From: Micropterix aruncella | Taxonomy: Eukaryota; Arthropoda; Insecta; Lepidoptera; Micropterigidae | Assembly: GCA_944548615.1 (NCBI GenBank) | Contig: OX155965.1 | Location: 21,748,007 to 21,812,006 of the forward strand | Direction: 5' to 3' | DNA: 64,000 nt | Part shown: one piece after another, positions 32,651 to 43,484 of the stretch | How positions within the stretch are numbered: position 1 is the first letter of the stretch | Layout: every line of letters begins with the position of its first letter | The notes under the pieces: model-generated | Databases searched by the model: none | Told to the model about the DNA's origin: nothing | The model's input: the letters and a program-made list of their open reading frames with translations, nothing else | Translations under genes and position numbers: made by a program

Positions 32651-33355
32651 CTACCGGTAAGCGGGCACATTTGGAGATGTCGACTACAACGGGCGAACCC
32701 GTGACCTCAGTAAATTATAACAACAATGATCGTTCTTTCTCCTGTGAGGTGAGCGTACATGACTTTGGGACGATACAAATCTACCGTCCAGCAAAGTCAT
32801 GAACCCGCCAGAGACCAACGCCTTACCGCAAGGCACTATGAAGGTAACCCAGTGGGCCACCTCATCTCCTGGCTACCAGTTTCGGCCAGATTTATCCGTC
32901 CTCCCGACTGGCAACTGGTTCGAGGTCGCTTGCGCAGTCCTCTACCTTACGTAGCGGTGATTCTGTGTGTACTGAAATCTATCGCGGACAACGCATCCTT
33001 TACCCGGCTGTTCACCCGGTATCGGGTAGCCGATTGGCCGTTTCAAGAGCAGTTGCCGTAAGGTTAACAACCACCCCAGCTCTATAGGAAACAAAGCCGT
33101 TTACAGACGCCCCCGGATATCAGTCGTAATGCACAGTCGTTTGGCCGCACGGTGCACAAACCATCCAGGAGCGCCTGAAGGACGCTCACGATTCCCAGAG
33201 AAACTGGCCCGCAGGCACAGAATCCTACCCGGGCTTGCACTTCTGCGTGTAGGCTAGCGGATGGGTGTTGACCTGTGAGTTGGGCCAACCCTAACACATG
33301 GGTCATAGTGGTCCAACTGCACTGGGCCCATTAGCTCCCCGTAAGCTCGGTAAGC
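32651..33355 (+). mobile_element. Family A repeat, copy 4 (second of a tandem pair, fullest)
   Basis: ACCGGTAAGCGGGCACA, CAACGGGCGAACCCGTGACC, TCTCCTGTGAGGTGAGCGTA, GAGACCAACGCCTTACCGC, GGTATCGGGTAGCCGATTGG, GTTTCAAGAGCAGTTGCC, TAGGAAACAAAGCCGTTTAC, CCATCCAGGAGCGCCTGAAG and the end ACATGGGTCATAGTGG with GGGCCCATTAGCTCCC. This is the reference for the family in this window. Confidence 0.8.
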
Positions 33356-33537
33356 TCGGCGCATGACGGCGTCGTACGCATCGGACCGATCGCATCAAAT
33401 TGCGTGATGCGTGGTAGTGCGTCAGCTGTATCTGCATTATTTAGATTGTCAACGCGACGGCCATATGCTATCATATTTTCATCATGAGCGCGCTAAAGGG
33501 GTGCTTCTTCATACAAAGGCCCAATATAAATTATTCT

Positions 33538-33629
33538 GGCATTTTATATCCCAGGGTCTTAAGACGATATACAGGATGGCATTTTAAATCCCAGGGTCTT
33601 AATACGGTATACATCTCGGTATACAGGAT
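33538..33629. repeat. 40-52 bp tandem duplication
   Basis: GGCATTTTA(T/A)ATCCCAGGG, then GTCTTAA and ATACAGGAT, occurs twice in direct succession; the second unit has an extra ATACATCTCGGT. Confidence 0.8.
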
Positions 33630-35225
33630 GAGGCATATGCTGCGCAACCCAGTTCGCCAAAAAATCAAAAACAAATCGAAGAAATCACACAAAAACATCA
33701 AAAAGTTACAATAAATGTTGAAAATTCCCCTTTCTCGCTCAGCGATAGCGCTCTGTACAATTAATCATATTTCGGGCTCCGTTCCCCACTTCATTAAATT
33801 TATCCACCAGACGCTTTATTGTTGAATTGTTTTTACCGATACTCCTGGAAATTGGTTTGAAATTAATTTAGAACTTAGCGGTATAAGTTTTTGCGAAAAT
33901 AAACACGGACAACGAAAATTCGGTGAACTTTGATCATCGTTGCCACTCTCCAAAAATATGCGGCCTGGGTGGACTTGCTGTTCATGTATTGTAGGTGCTG
34001 CCTGAGGTGGCGGACGTAATCGCGTCACGACATTGAATTTGATGTCGTCCTTGATTCGACGATTTGACTGATTCTATATCAGAATCGTCAGCTAATCTCG
34101 TAACTCCATACTTCCCACGTGATTCCCATCCGATATCGTTTTTTGATTGGCCGGGGTCGGCGTTTAGTAGTGAGCGGCGCGTCAATTCGGACCGGGCTCT
34201 GAGCGTGCTTAGCGCTTTGAGCTAAGGGCAATTCGGATCGCGACCTTCCTTTATTCACTAAATCGAATATCCTTATTTCTCGTCGCTATATTCAAATTTC
34301 AATTGTCCCGGGTGGAAATTGCCGGTAATTATTGCTGAATTGTGATTTTTACTGCCATTTCCCAGAGCAACGACATGCAGACGACACCTCATGTGCTTTC
34401 GTCTGTCCTAACCTTACTTCTGACGATCAAAAGACTGTCACATCACTTCCACTTCCAGAATCGCAAATATCGTCGAGTGACGACAACTGTGTATCGAATC
34501 GTCGCTTCAGAATCCAGGGGCTGGCGTATGATAGAGGTTGACAGCTGCGGGCAGGATAAAAAGTGGTCATCATCCTGCAGCGTTCCACAGTCGCATGTTG
34601 GATTTGTTGTCTAGCCCTAGCGTACGAGATTGGCTCGGCATCTTCTCACACTATCTTTTCGCCCGGTAGTAGAGGAATTGGCCGGTGAGTTTAGACTTAC
34701 CGTTTCCAGGTGTTTTTGAATAAAAACTTTACACTCAGGGTAATAAAGAGTTTAGACTCACAGATCACTACAAAATCAATATTATTTTTTTTACCAGCGG
34801 CAAAAATGACGCATAGCTCGAAAATAGAAAAGAAAATAGCGGGAAATGGATAGGTTAAACGTTTGGCATTTAGGTATTCCTCATAACAATTGCTGACATT
34901 TTGATAGAAAGGTCTGCCATGGTTGACAAGCCCTATAAACCTTAATAGCTAGAAATGTATCTTAGTACTTGTCTACTCGTTTATTCATCGTTCGAATTAG
35001 ACACAGTTATACAGGACAAGGTCCCATATGTCTTATAATCGACGATTACCAATCTGTGACTTAAGACTCAGCAAAATTTTGACAAAATAATTCTCGATTC
35101 GGTGCAAATACAATACTCTCCCATAACCATCAAAGTGTTGGTGATATTGTATTATGTCCTGTCAGCTCCTGTCTGTCTGATAGTATTTGTCGGTGATCAT
35201 CAACATCCCCATGATTCTAATATTT
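33630..35225. other. No firm gene; weak HTH-like scrap
   Basis: On the minus strand at about 33765-33850 one frame reads SIGKNNSTIKRLVDKFNEVG, which resembles the second helix-turn-helix of a Tc1-type transposase. It stands alone, without catalytic blocks, so it is weak. Elsewhere only short opposing frames are seen. Confidence 0.3.
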
Positions 35226-35777
35226 CTTTTTCTTTCCCGGCAGAGGGAAATGATTGTGAACGCACTTCTGTTAGTCTGTGTGTGTATTGTGTGTCTGCGT
35301 GTATTCATCCTCGATAGCGCCCAAACGCTTCATCCGATTGAGCTGGAATTTGGCATGAAGGCTTCATTTGATCATGGCAAGAGTTGAAAAGATGTGGTCG
35401 TAATCGATCCTCCAGGGGGCGCGCTAGTCTTACTTTAACCTCGAAATTGTGGACGACAATTGAAATTTGGTACACAGTTGCGTCGTTAGGCCGAAACCAC
35501 ATTGTGAAATTTTCGATGGATTATATCCTATACAAGCGACACAAATAATTTTTAAATTCCGCCGTATTTAAGAATATACTACATCATATTAGAAAAATAG
35601 CCTTTTTTCATACCACGGAAATATTACCAAAATAATACGAACATACTACATTTGCGATTATAATCACTTGACACAATCACTGTGAGGGAGGGGTGTTAGG
35701 GGTTTGGCGCTTGTGGAGGGGGGGGGGGGGTTTGTCTGCTTACTAGGAAAGTCTTGGGGTCACACAACCGATGTTTT
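35226..35777 (-). mobile_element. Family B repeat, copy 4
   Basis: Reverse complement of copy 3: GATTGTGAACGCACTT, then GCCCAAACGCTTCATCCGAT, TTTGATCATGGC, CGACACAAATAATTTTTAAA, TTCCGCCGTATTTAAG, a G run at about 35719-35731 and finally GGGGTCACACAACCGAT. Almost all blocks of copy 3 are present. Confidence 0.8.
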
Positions 35778-37389
35778 TGTATAGCATAGCACGGAACAGT
35801 ACAGCTTAATTCTAGGGGAGTAGGTCCATTAACACTTCCAACACGACGTATTGTTCCAGTTAACGGGGGTCTAAACGACACAGATTTTCGTCTGGGCAGA
35901 CATTTGTTCAGACTTTTGTCTTTATAGACCGTATCGTCCCACACGTAAATAAAAAGTCACGGGATAAAGTCTGACATGACAACGCTTACTCCGGAAGTCT
36001 GTGCAAATTAAATCCGCACAGCGCAAGCTTTGCAATGTGAGTGTGGATGATCACTCTGATATCTGCGCAGACATCAGTGGTACGGCGGGTCACCATTTGT
36101 GGAGTTTGCCTTTCGTATCTAGCTTTGAAAAAAGTATAAGATTCGGATAGATAAACAAAATTGTTAAATTTACAGAGTGTAAAGGGAAATTCAATGTTTT
36201 TGGTTTCCAATAGTTAGAGGCATTGTAACATTTCTTGAAAACAAAAGCAAACGCCTTGAGAGAGAAACCCTTGTTCTTTGAGAGGTATGAAGGGTTTAAT
36301 ACCTCAAGGATTTCATATTTTTTTACGTTAAATAATATCCTAAAAACAAAGTATTCATACCTCTTAAGGCTTTTATTATTGACCTTTATTTGACCTTAAT
36401 TTAATATTTTTGCAAAACCTACTATACTTTTGCTAAATTTGAGTTGCACTTTCACAATATCTTAATAATCTCAAAAACTAGGGTGCCTTACCTCTCAAGT
36501 ATTTCATATTTATTTACCTCAATTAATTATTTTTGCAATAGCTTCTGTAGTTTGGCCAAATTTAAGTTGCCCTTACAGTGTCAATTTAATAATTTTGCCA
36601 AGTAATAATAGTTAATTGCGATAAAACGAATATTATTAAACATGACTTTTATCAGAATTTTAATATCCTCATTTTCTGTGTAGACGAAGTTTTCGGAAAG
36701 GCCCTGAAAGAGCTCCTTTAAGCTGTCTTCTCTTTTAGAATGACTGTTTCGCCTGGGTTCACATTAAGGCCCTCGATCGAATCCTTCTAGGCCCGCTGCT
36801 AATGGTTTTCCGCCGTTCGTCCGACGTGGGGCTCATAATAACTAGCCGACTAGGTGAAATGATATTACAGAGCAAAGCGCGGCTCCTGCGTTGCAACAAA
36901 TAGTCCCATCCATCCGGGAGCTAAGCGAGTTAACCTCCCATACAATGAGGCGTCCTTGTCTGCCTAATAGTTCCATTAAAATTAAACCGGGTAGAATTCT
37001 ACGGCTGGAGGCTCACAGGAGGGGGCCGACGCCGTGACGCCGACGTGGCGACAGAGATTACGAAGGAAACGTGTGCGAATATGCCAGATGTGTCGCGACC
37101 CTAAAATAGACTGACTCCCTAATTTATAACCAAGTGCTGGTCAACACTTCAGTACTGGCCGATACTTAAGTCATACCTAAGTACCAGTTTTTGTTTTTGT
37201 ACCAGTCTAGTGCAAGATGACGAGTGATAATTAAGTAGTGGTTCGGTGTCAAGTATCTGACCACCTTTACGACGACCCCCCTGTAATGCTAATACCACCG
37301 ATCGGTGGTTTTTCGTTGCGACAACTCGCGGGCGGTCGATTATTCTCGAAAAAAATGCGCCTTCATTAAATAGGCCACCATTATGGTGG
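35778..37389. other. No gene seen; imperfect 190-bp tandem repeat
   Basis: Between about 36298 and 36600 two related units recur, with TACCTC(T)CAAG(G)ATTTCATAT and the later TTTGCTAAATTTGAGTTGC. Short palindromes occur at 37294-37309 (ACCACCGATCGGTGGT) and 37373-37389. No coding motifs. Confidence 0.45.
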
Positions 37390-37462
37390 CTGGTATAATG
37401 ATATGTGATCGTTCTTTCAGTTGTGGGATGAGCGTAGAAGACTTAGACAACGACAATCCACT
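37390..37462 (+). mobile_element. Family A repeat, copy 5, left part
   Basis: ATCGTTCTTTCAGTTGTGGG, ATGAGCGTAGAAGACTTAG and ACAATCCACTA follow the family A order, then break at about 37462-37464 where a LINE is inserted. The repeat resumes at 38099. Confidence 0.75.
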
Positions 37463-38099
37463 ATGCACGAACTCAAAACAATCTGTACACAAGAATGTCC
37501 GCGAGTATCAAATATATAATTCCGTCAGTCAGGACAACATTTGCCCAGAGACATATATTCTACATAGCCCCAAAATTATATAATTCCCTAAGTGAAGACA
37601 TGAAAAAATATTCTAACTTAAAAATATTTAAAGCAAACCTTAATAGATGGCTACTTAACAAGGGATATGTCAAATCTGATGAACTTCTTCGCAACGCACG
37701 ACAATTTATTTAGTATCACTTATCTATTATTCTTAATTAAATTTGAACTTTAAATGTAATAATTTATTGAATAGCAATATATTTTATAAAATATATAGTT
37801 AGGTATAGGCCTAGGTATATTTAGGTGTAGGTATATACAGGTGTTGGGTCCGAATAATTTATTGTTAAATAAACATTTCTTTCTTAAAATTGCATTAAAA
37901 TATGCAAATCTAGAGACGGGCCAAATTATCGCCTAGTTAGATATGCTATTGGCAGGAAAGGTCATGTAAGATGTGTTAAACCTCCCTATATTAATTATTA
38001 AATAATTTATATAATTATTATAAGAAGCAAACGTTACATGATCAATGAATTGTATACCTAATCATAAGTATCTCAATAAATAAATAAAAATAAAATAAA
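37463..38099 (+). mobile_element. CR1/Jockey-like LINE, 5'-truncated insertion (copy 2), nested in family A
   Basis: This insertion starts about 50 codons before the RT C-terminus and ends with AATAAATAAATAAAAATAAA. The 3' UTR matches copy 1 at 11.4-11.8 kb. The flanks are ACAATCCACTA before and ACTATCTAGCTCCGCC after; unbroken family A copies read ACAATCCACxGTxTAGCTACxCC, so a short ACTA (or CTA) duplication flanks the insert. Confidence 0.88.
37465..37713 (+). pseudogene. CR1/Jockey-like reverse transcriptase C-terminus (copy 2)
   Basis: Read in frame to the stop at 37711-37713: it has RTTFAQRHIFYIAPKLYNSL, SEDMKKYSNLKIFKANLNRW and LLNKGYVKSDELLRNARQFI. It differs from copy 1 at only a handful of residues (for example NYPNI versus KYSNL), so both stem from one recently active family. 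Confidence 0.8.
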
Positions 38100-38690
38100 C
38101 TATCTAGCTCCGCCAACTATCCCGCGAGAGACCAACCCTTACCGTCTGGTACCGGGTAGTTAATCCATCGAACAGACTAAGCGCCCTCGCTACCAGTTAT
38201 AGCCAGATTTCTCCGGCCTCCCGACTGGTTTCAGGTACGAATTTGATTTCGCGGTCTTCTCCCTTGTGTAGTGGTGATTCGGTGTCTACCGAATCTATCG
38301 TAGTCCTTTGCCCAGCTGTTTACTCGGTATCAGGTAGCCGAATGGCCGTTTCAAGAGCGGCTGCCACAAGATAAACAACAGCCCCGCTCTGTAGGAAACA
38401 AAGGCGTTTCCAGATTTCCTCAACTATCAGTCGGAATGCATAGTCGTTTATCTGAAGCCGCACGGAGCGCACAAAGAACAAACCGTCCAGGAGCGCACGA
38501 AAATAGATTCCTATGGGAACTGGCCCGCAGGCCAAGGTCCTACCCGGGCTCGCACGTCTGCGTAGAGGCTGTCGGATGGGTGTTGACCCGAGAGTTTGGC
38601 CGACCATCACACATGGGTCTTAATGGCCTAACTGCAACAGGGCCCATTAGCTCCCAAAGCTCTAGGAAGGCAGTGCATTTCAATTCAGCT
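38100..38690 (+). mobile_element. Family A repeat, copy 5, right part
   Basis: CTAGCTCCGCCAACTATCCC, GAGACCAACCCTTACCGTC, CTCCGGCCTCCCGACTGGTT, GGTATCAGGTAGCCGAATGG, GTTTCAAGAGCGGCTGCC, TAGGAAACAAAGGCGTTTCC, CCGTCCAGGAGCGCACGAAA and ACATGGGTCTTAATGG. Order and spacing match copy 4. Confidence 0.78.
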
Positions 38691-39058
38691 ACATTCCCGT
38701 TCATGTCGTATCTGTTGTAAATACACACGACTATCCGACACATCTGTGGTGCCGATGCTGGCGACCGTGGTAGCAGCGCCGCCCCAAGCCGCCTCCTTTA
38801 ATATACTGTATAATATTATAGAAGTATAAGTAGTAGGTGAGGTAAGGGGCCAATGCTACCCGGAAATGACTCACAGGGACGCCGCGGCGCCTCGCTTCTT
38901 TCACACGACATCTTTATGACTCATTATTACACATATTATTCATTCGAGCAATTTTCACAACCCTAAAACTGCAATTTCGATATCAAAATTTTTATGCGGT
39001 GCGGCGAGAGAAACGACAGACTGTCAAGGTTTGGCAGAATTATTAAACTAGTTGTTAT

Positions 39059-39483
39059 ACTGAGAAAAATATTGGATTGATACTTACATTACCATTTTGT
39101 TTTTACTGTTTTATACAGATCAATCGTTTTTGTTGAATTACAAGGAATTGTGTTGAAACTCCATTACTCGATTATATGGATCAACATTTACCTTACGGTT
39201 AATACGGAAATAACAATAGGTATACTGTAGTTTCAACATGATTCATGTGTCCGACTATAACCATACGTAATACTACATGCTATCATGTTAGAAGCGAGAT
39301 CCCAAAGTCGCGACGTAATGAAATAACATTATGTTTTAATATTATGACAGGCTAACTACCGTCACGCTAACACCGTTACGCGTCGTGTTAATTTACACGT
39401 ATGGACCACAGGCCGAGATATATACGTAACCCTTGTTGAAACATGCGTATTTCCGTGTATTACATCGTTATATTTTTCTCAGT
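39059..39483 (-). mobile_element. Family C TIR element, copy 2 (425 bp)
   Basis: Ends are ACTGAGAAAAATAT on the left and its reverse complement (ATATTTTTCTCAGT) on the right, a perfect 14-bp TIR. Compared with copy 1 it is inverted: the ATTGGATTGATAC end matches the AAATCCAATAT end of copy 1, and TGTTGAAACATGCGTATTTCC matches CGGAAATACGCATGC there. No transposase. No clear target duplication. Confidence 0.82.
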
Positions 39484-39676
39484 CTAGGAGTGGATAATGC
39501 AGTCTAAGTCAAATAACTCCGGACTGGATTGAGGTGTCCTGGCCATTTGTCTCACCGACTTTAGAAAGTTGATAATAAAATGTGATGTAAATAAAATATA
39601 ATTTTGCGAAAAACTAACGCATGATTATCATTAACCCAATTTTAATAGTTGGTTATTATTAATGTAAACAAGTACA

Positions 39677-39889
39677 TATATTAAAAAGAATTAAAAAACG
39701 ACTGCCGTTAAAGAAAGTCAACTATTGTATTTTTATTTTATGTTTTTTTTAATGAAATATTTGTTGCTAACGTTTTTATCCATATGGATAGGTACGTGTA
39801 TATTTAAAAAAAAAGCGTAATCAAAATAATTATAAATTCAGTAGTTCACTTACTGTAACGGCAGTCGTGTTTTATATTCTTTTTATATT
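39677..39889. mobile_element. Family H MITE with about 45-bp TIRs
   Basis: The left end AAAAAACGACTGCCGTTAAA and the reverse complement of the right end AAAACACGACTGCCGTTACA correspond, with similarity spreading over about 45 bases (ATTAAAAAGAATTAAAAAA outward). About 213 bases long. The interior shares TATTTGTTG and CATATGGATAGGTACG blocks with the copies at 11.3 and 15.5 kb. Confidence 0.75.
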
Positions 39890-40465
39890 TGTTTTATGTG
39901 AGTTTTTAACACCAATTCAACAATACTTTTTAACTTCAACAAACAGCATCCATACAATGACTGAAATCGCTGTTTCGCTACTTTATATTCTCGAATCGTG
40001 TGTTATATGAGTCCTCGCTAGTATACCTTTTCCGGCAGTCGCAGAGTGATAATTTCGATCGTCTATCGCTGAGTATTCGTTTCGCTCTTCTTTTCTCTCT
40101 GGCGGACATAAAATTTTATAGCGCTACACTTACGGCGTGTTCTATTATCCGGTATCTCAGGGTAACGTGCCGTTCTTTATGACCTGGCGTCGTGTCTCGG
40201 ACGTTTCGACCTGATAGAATCACTCTGTATATGGGCGGGCGAGTTCACCCTCTACTGATCGGATCGTGAGCTTTGAATTTAGTGTCGTCGAATGGAGTAG
40301 TCGCGAACGGAGCATCTTCTTATTCGCTTTTTTAATCTTTACATTGAAATAGGAAGGTTTTGGAAAATTCTAAAAAAAGGCAGCGTCAAACACTTTTAAA
40401 TTAAAAGCAACAAATTGATTCATCCCGATCCCACGGAAACCGAGGCACTTCCCACATCTTACTAT
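39890..40465. other. No gene seen
   Basis: A short frame at 40000-40182 has no motif. Confidence 0.4.
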
Positions 40466-41136
40466 AGTATGGACCAAAGGAACGTTCCGGTGAGGCAATA
40501 AATCATTAGGCCGGCCCGCCCCTTTTAATACCTGCTTGTAGGGATGCGTGTCATAACCTTCGCAGATTATCTATCAGATTATTATATTATTGAAATTGAG
40601 CATCTAAACTTTTGTCGGGTCACTTCATTTCGTCAAAAAATGACAAAATGTTATGTATAAAGCACCGAGTCTGCATGTCAATATCACCCTTCAACTTCAA
40701 TAGCTCCAGGTTGGAAAATATGGTCTCCATTGCTCAACTGGTAGGCAAGTAATGATGTTTTATCCGCGCAGCATTTTATGATATATGTACGTATGTGGGA
40801 CTCATTATCACAAAATGCCACGATAACATTTTACTAATGACTGTTTAGAAATTAATAATGACCTATGATATGCCATGCTATGATAATTAGTTATCTATTA
40901 AGTACTCATTTAATAACTCGCATTACATAATTAGGTCATTATTTAATTACTCTAATTCTAAAATAATACTTAAACCAAAAATATTAATAAATATAGCAAT
41001 CGGTACTATAATAAATGCAGATGTATAATACTGTTTCATCGAGCAAGCGTAATTCATCGATAACCAATATCGACGTTAGCCGCATCCTTGTTGACAGCTC
41101 GGTTTATTACCACATCGGAACTTTGGTCCATACTTT
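40466..41136. mobile_element. Candidate MITE with about 37-bp inverted ends
   Basis: AGTATGGACCAAAG and GTTCCGGTGAGGCAATAAA at 40466-40502 match the reverse complement of 41103-41136 (AGTATGGACCAAAGTTCCG, then ATGTGGTAATAAA) apart from an insertion and a few changes. The enclosed 600 bases are AT-rich and without motif. Confidence 0.6.
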
Positions 41137-42239
41137 AGGCTTACGTCTGTACCTAGATGAGCGATTTACAACTTAATTTAGATTACGAGCTGACATTACA
41201 AAAAAAACGGTCATTAAAAAAAACTGAAAAAAGTCTTTCCCAGCAAGCAGACGCGCAGACAATGTCAACTTATTGAAAATTTTGAAAAAAATATTTTTAT
41301 AAATGAACTAATTTAAAATTTAAACTTTTAGCCAGGGTTTTTTTGATGAGAAAAATATATCTCGTATGTAAACCAAATACTTCCTATAGTTGAGTTTCTA
41401 AAATACATTTTACCTAAATTTATTACACTTCATAAAAAAGTACATCCTCTTAATAAAATTAATTGACATTGATCCTTCTTCCCCGTACTTCTTATTCTCA
41501 TATAAGGTATAAAGGCAACTAATACACGCACATAAAAACTGAAAATTACTTAAATATTGCGAATTAGTGCTTTTTTGTGTATGTTTAATAGATACAGTCG
41601 CATATGCAAAGAATATTCATATCTACTATTTAATATACCTTTTAGTATTTTTTACCAACTTGCTCTTTGGCCTTCTAGAAGCATTCAGCGGGTATACGCA
41701 GTCAATCAGTCGCCCGTCTTCTCCATATAGCATCAAAGGAAATTCCTTGAATAGGTGCATTCAGGCGCTGGAAGCCTCTTGAATAGTATTGAGGCGAGGG
41801 TAAAGAGTAGGCAGTATGGTATGTAGATAGATATGAATATAATGTGTCAGGTAAGTATGAAGGATAAAGCCTGGCATATTAGAATATAGTAACCAGTCTT
41901 TTATTTAATTGTATTACATGAGTTTTTTTTAACCCTCAAAAACAAATAACTATTACCAAGTAAAAAATACATAGGCTATTGAATATCTATGTAAATAGTA
42001 GTCAATTATAATTAGAAGCGTTTTATTAAAAGTAAGTAAGTTATAAAATTAGTATCTAGTCGTAGCTCAACTTCACATATAGTCATAACGCAACTTCTTG
42101 AAATAAGCTATTCGATATTTTTTTAAACTGTTCAACTGCTCTACTGCGTGTAATCTAGTTTTTATTAGTCTGTCAGTATCATTTATAATTACAACTCGTA
42201 TATACATACAGAGCTATACGGACTTTTAATTGTTTTCTC
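41137..42239. other. No gene seen; AT-rich
   Basis: A possible scrap of family B (GTCTTTCCCAGCAAGCAGACG) occurs near 41236-41256. Otherwise nothing. Confidence 0.4.
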
Positions 42240-42425
42240 AAAAACGCCTATACAGGGTTGGTTTTGGTGAGCAAATGGATAATTTTACACACAAAACTAA
42301 ATGAAAAAAATATAAAATATTTGGCTATTCCTAAAAACGCCTATACAGGGTTGGTTTTTATTGGTGAGCAAATAGATGATTTTACACATAAAACAAAATG
42401 ATTTTTTTAAATAATTGGCTCTAGA
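42240..42425. repeat. 93-bp tandem duplication
   Basis: AAAAACGCCTATACAGGGTT begins at 42240 and again at about 42333; each is followed by GGTGAGCAAAT(G/A)GAT and ATTTTACACA(C/T)AAAAC. Confidence 0.85.
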
Positions 42426-42782
42426 CCTAGAACTTTTATCAAAAAAGTGTTGTATTTTTTTTATATTATGTAGTTTTTGTTTATACTAGATCATTCTTCA
42501 TTAAAAAAGACTAAGTCGAAAATTACACGGTTTTTTTTAATTATGTAGGATCTTCGTTACTGAGAAAAAAATTAATATCCCGAAGTTGAACATAAAAGAT
42601 GCTATTTCTCGGTAAAAAAGACTTAAATAAAAAACATGTTTATCTCAGTTTTTTAGGTAGAAAATCTTTCTGTAGAAAAAAATCATGATACCTAAAATCT
42701 AAAATTTTAAAAATGTACTGCAGGTGAGTTTCAATTAACCGGCATCCTTAAGGTGGGTAAATCCGCACGAGCAATAAATTAA
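42426..42782. other. AT-rich spacer with a family G end
   Basis: At 42715-42770 TACTGCAGGTGAGTTTCAAT and CGGCATCCTTAAGGTGGGTA match the left end of the family G MITE. The rest of that MITE is missing, perhaps cut by the family F copy. Confidence 0.5.
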
Positions 42783-43135
42783 TAGTTTAAAAAAAAACAC
42801 TAAAAACACGCTTTTGGGCTACGATACGATTACATACACACGGCTATGATACGATATTCCATCACGGAATGCCAGTGCCTATCTTCCGGCTTCATCATCA
42901 GACATTGAAACCTAATCGTGGTCAAAGTTCATTCCAAGACTTTTCTAACATGTCCAAACACAGCTATGATACGATGTTCCATCATGAAGTTCCAGTTCAT
43001 ATCTTCCGACTCCATCATCGACAGTACCATATTATTGTATTGTCATCAGAACTACATACAGCTGCCAATTTTTACGACGCTACGATCCTTGAAAGATGAT
43101 TAAATTAGGTCGACCTAATAAAAGCGTGTTAAAAG
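42783..43135 (+). mobile_element. Family F repeat, copy 2 (about 350 bp)
   Basis: Collinear with copy 1 at 25.7 kb in the same orientation, with several small deletions (for example the segment between CATCATC and the AGTACCATATTATTG block, and the ACCTTAGATTCCATTACATA stretch before GGTCGACCTAATAAAAGCG). Ends are the same. Confidence 0.82.
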
Positions 43136-43484
43136 GCAAATATTGTCAAAAAATGGGGAAAAACTGCGATGTCATTTTAGGTTAATAGATTCGTCAGGAT
43201 CGCATAAAAGTATCTCGGAAACTAGGATATGTATTTCTCCCTCTATATGAGCAGGAAGCGAGCACAGCGTTTTGTGGCAGCCTCTCGTTCTCGTTCCCGT
43301 TCCCCTGATTTATCAAAGCGGGGTGTCGGTGTAGCTGTCGCTGTCGTTTGCCTCGCTGGGCGTTAATTTCCTGCGGCGCGTCGCGTCGCTACAGACATCA
43401 GGACCCGCTGACACCCGCGCCTCCGCGCGCACAGTGAATCTATTGTACCTAACTTAATCGCACAGTGAATTCTATTGTACCGGC
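43136..43484. other. No gene; module shared with 47.5 kb
   Basis: At 43385-43480 the CTGACACCCGCGCCTC and CACAGTGAATCTATTGTACC blocks resemble 47540-47605. The CACAGTGAATTCTATTGTACC unit is then repeated once. Confidence 0.5.

Noticed and set aside
33765..33850. Tc1-type helix-turn-helix
   Set aside because: One short stretch (STIKRLVDKFNEVG) with no catalytic domain or ends nearby; too weak to list as a gene.
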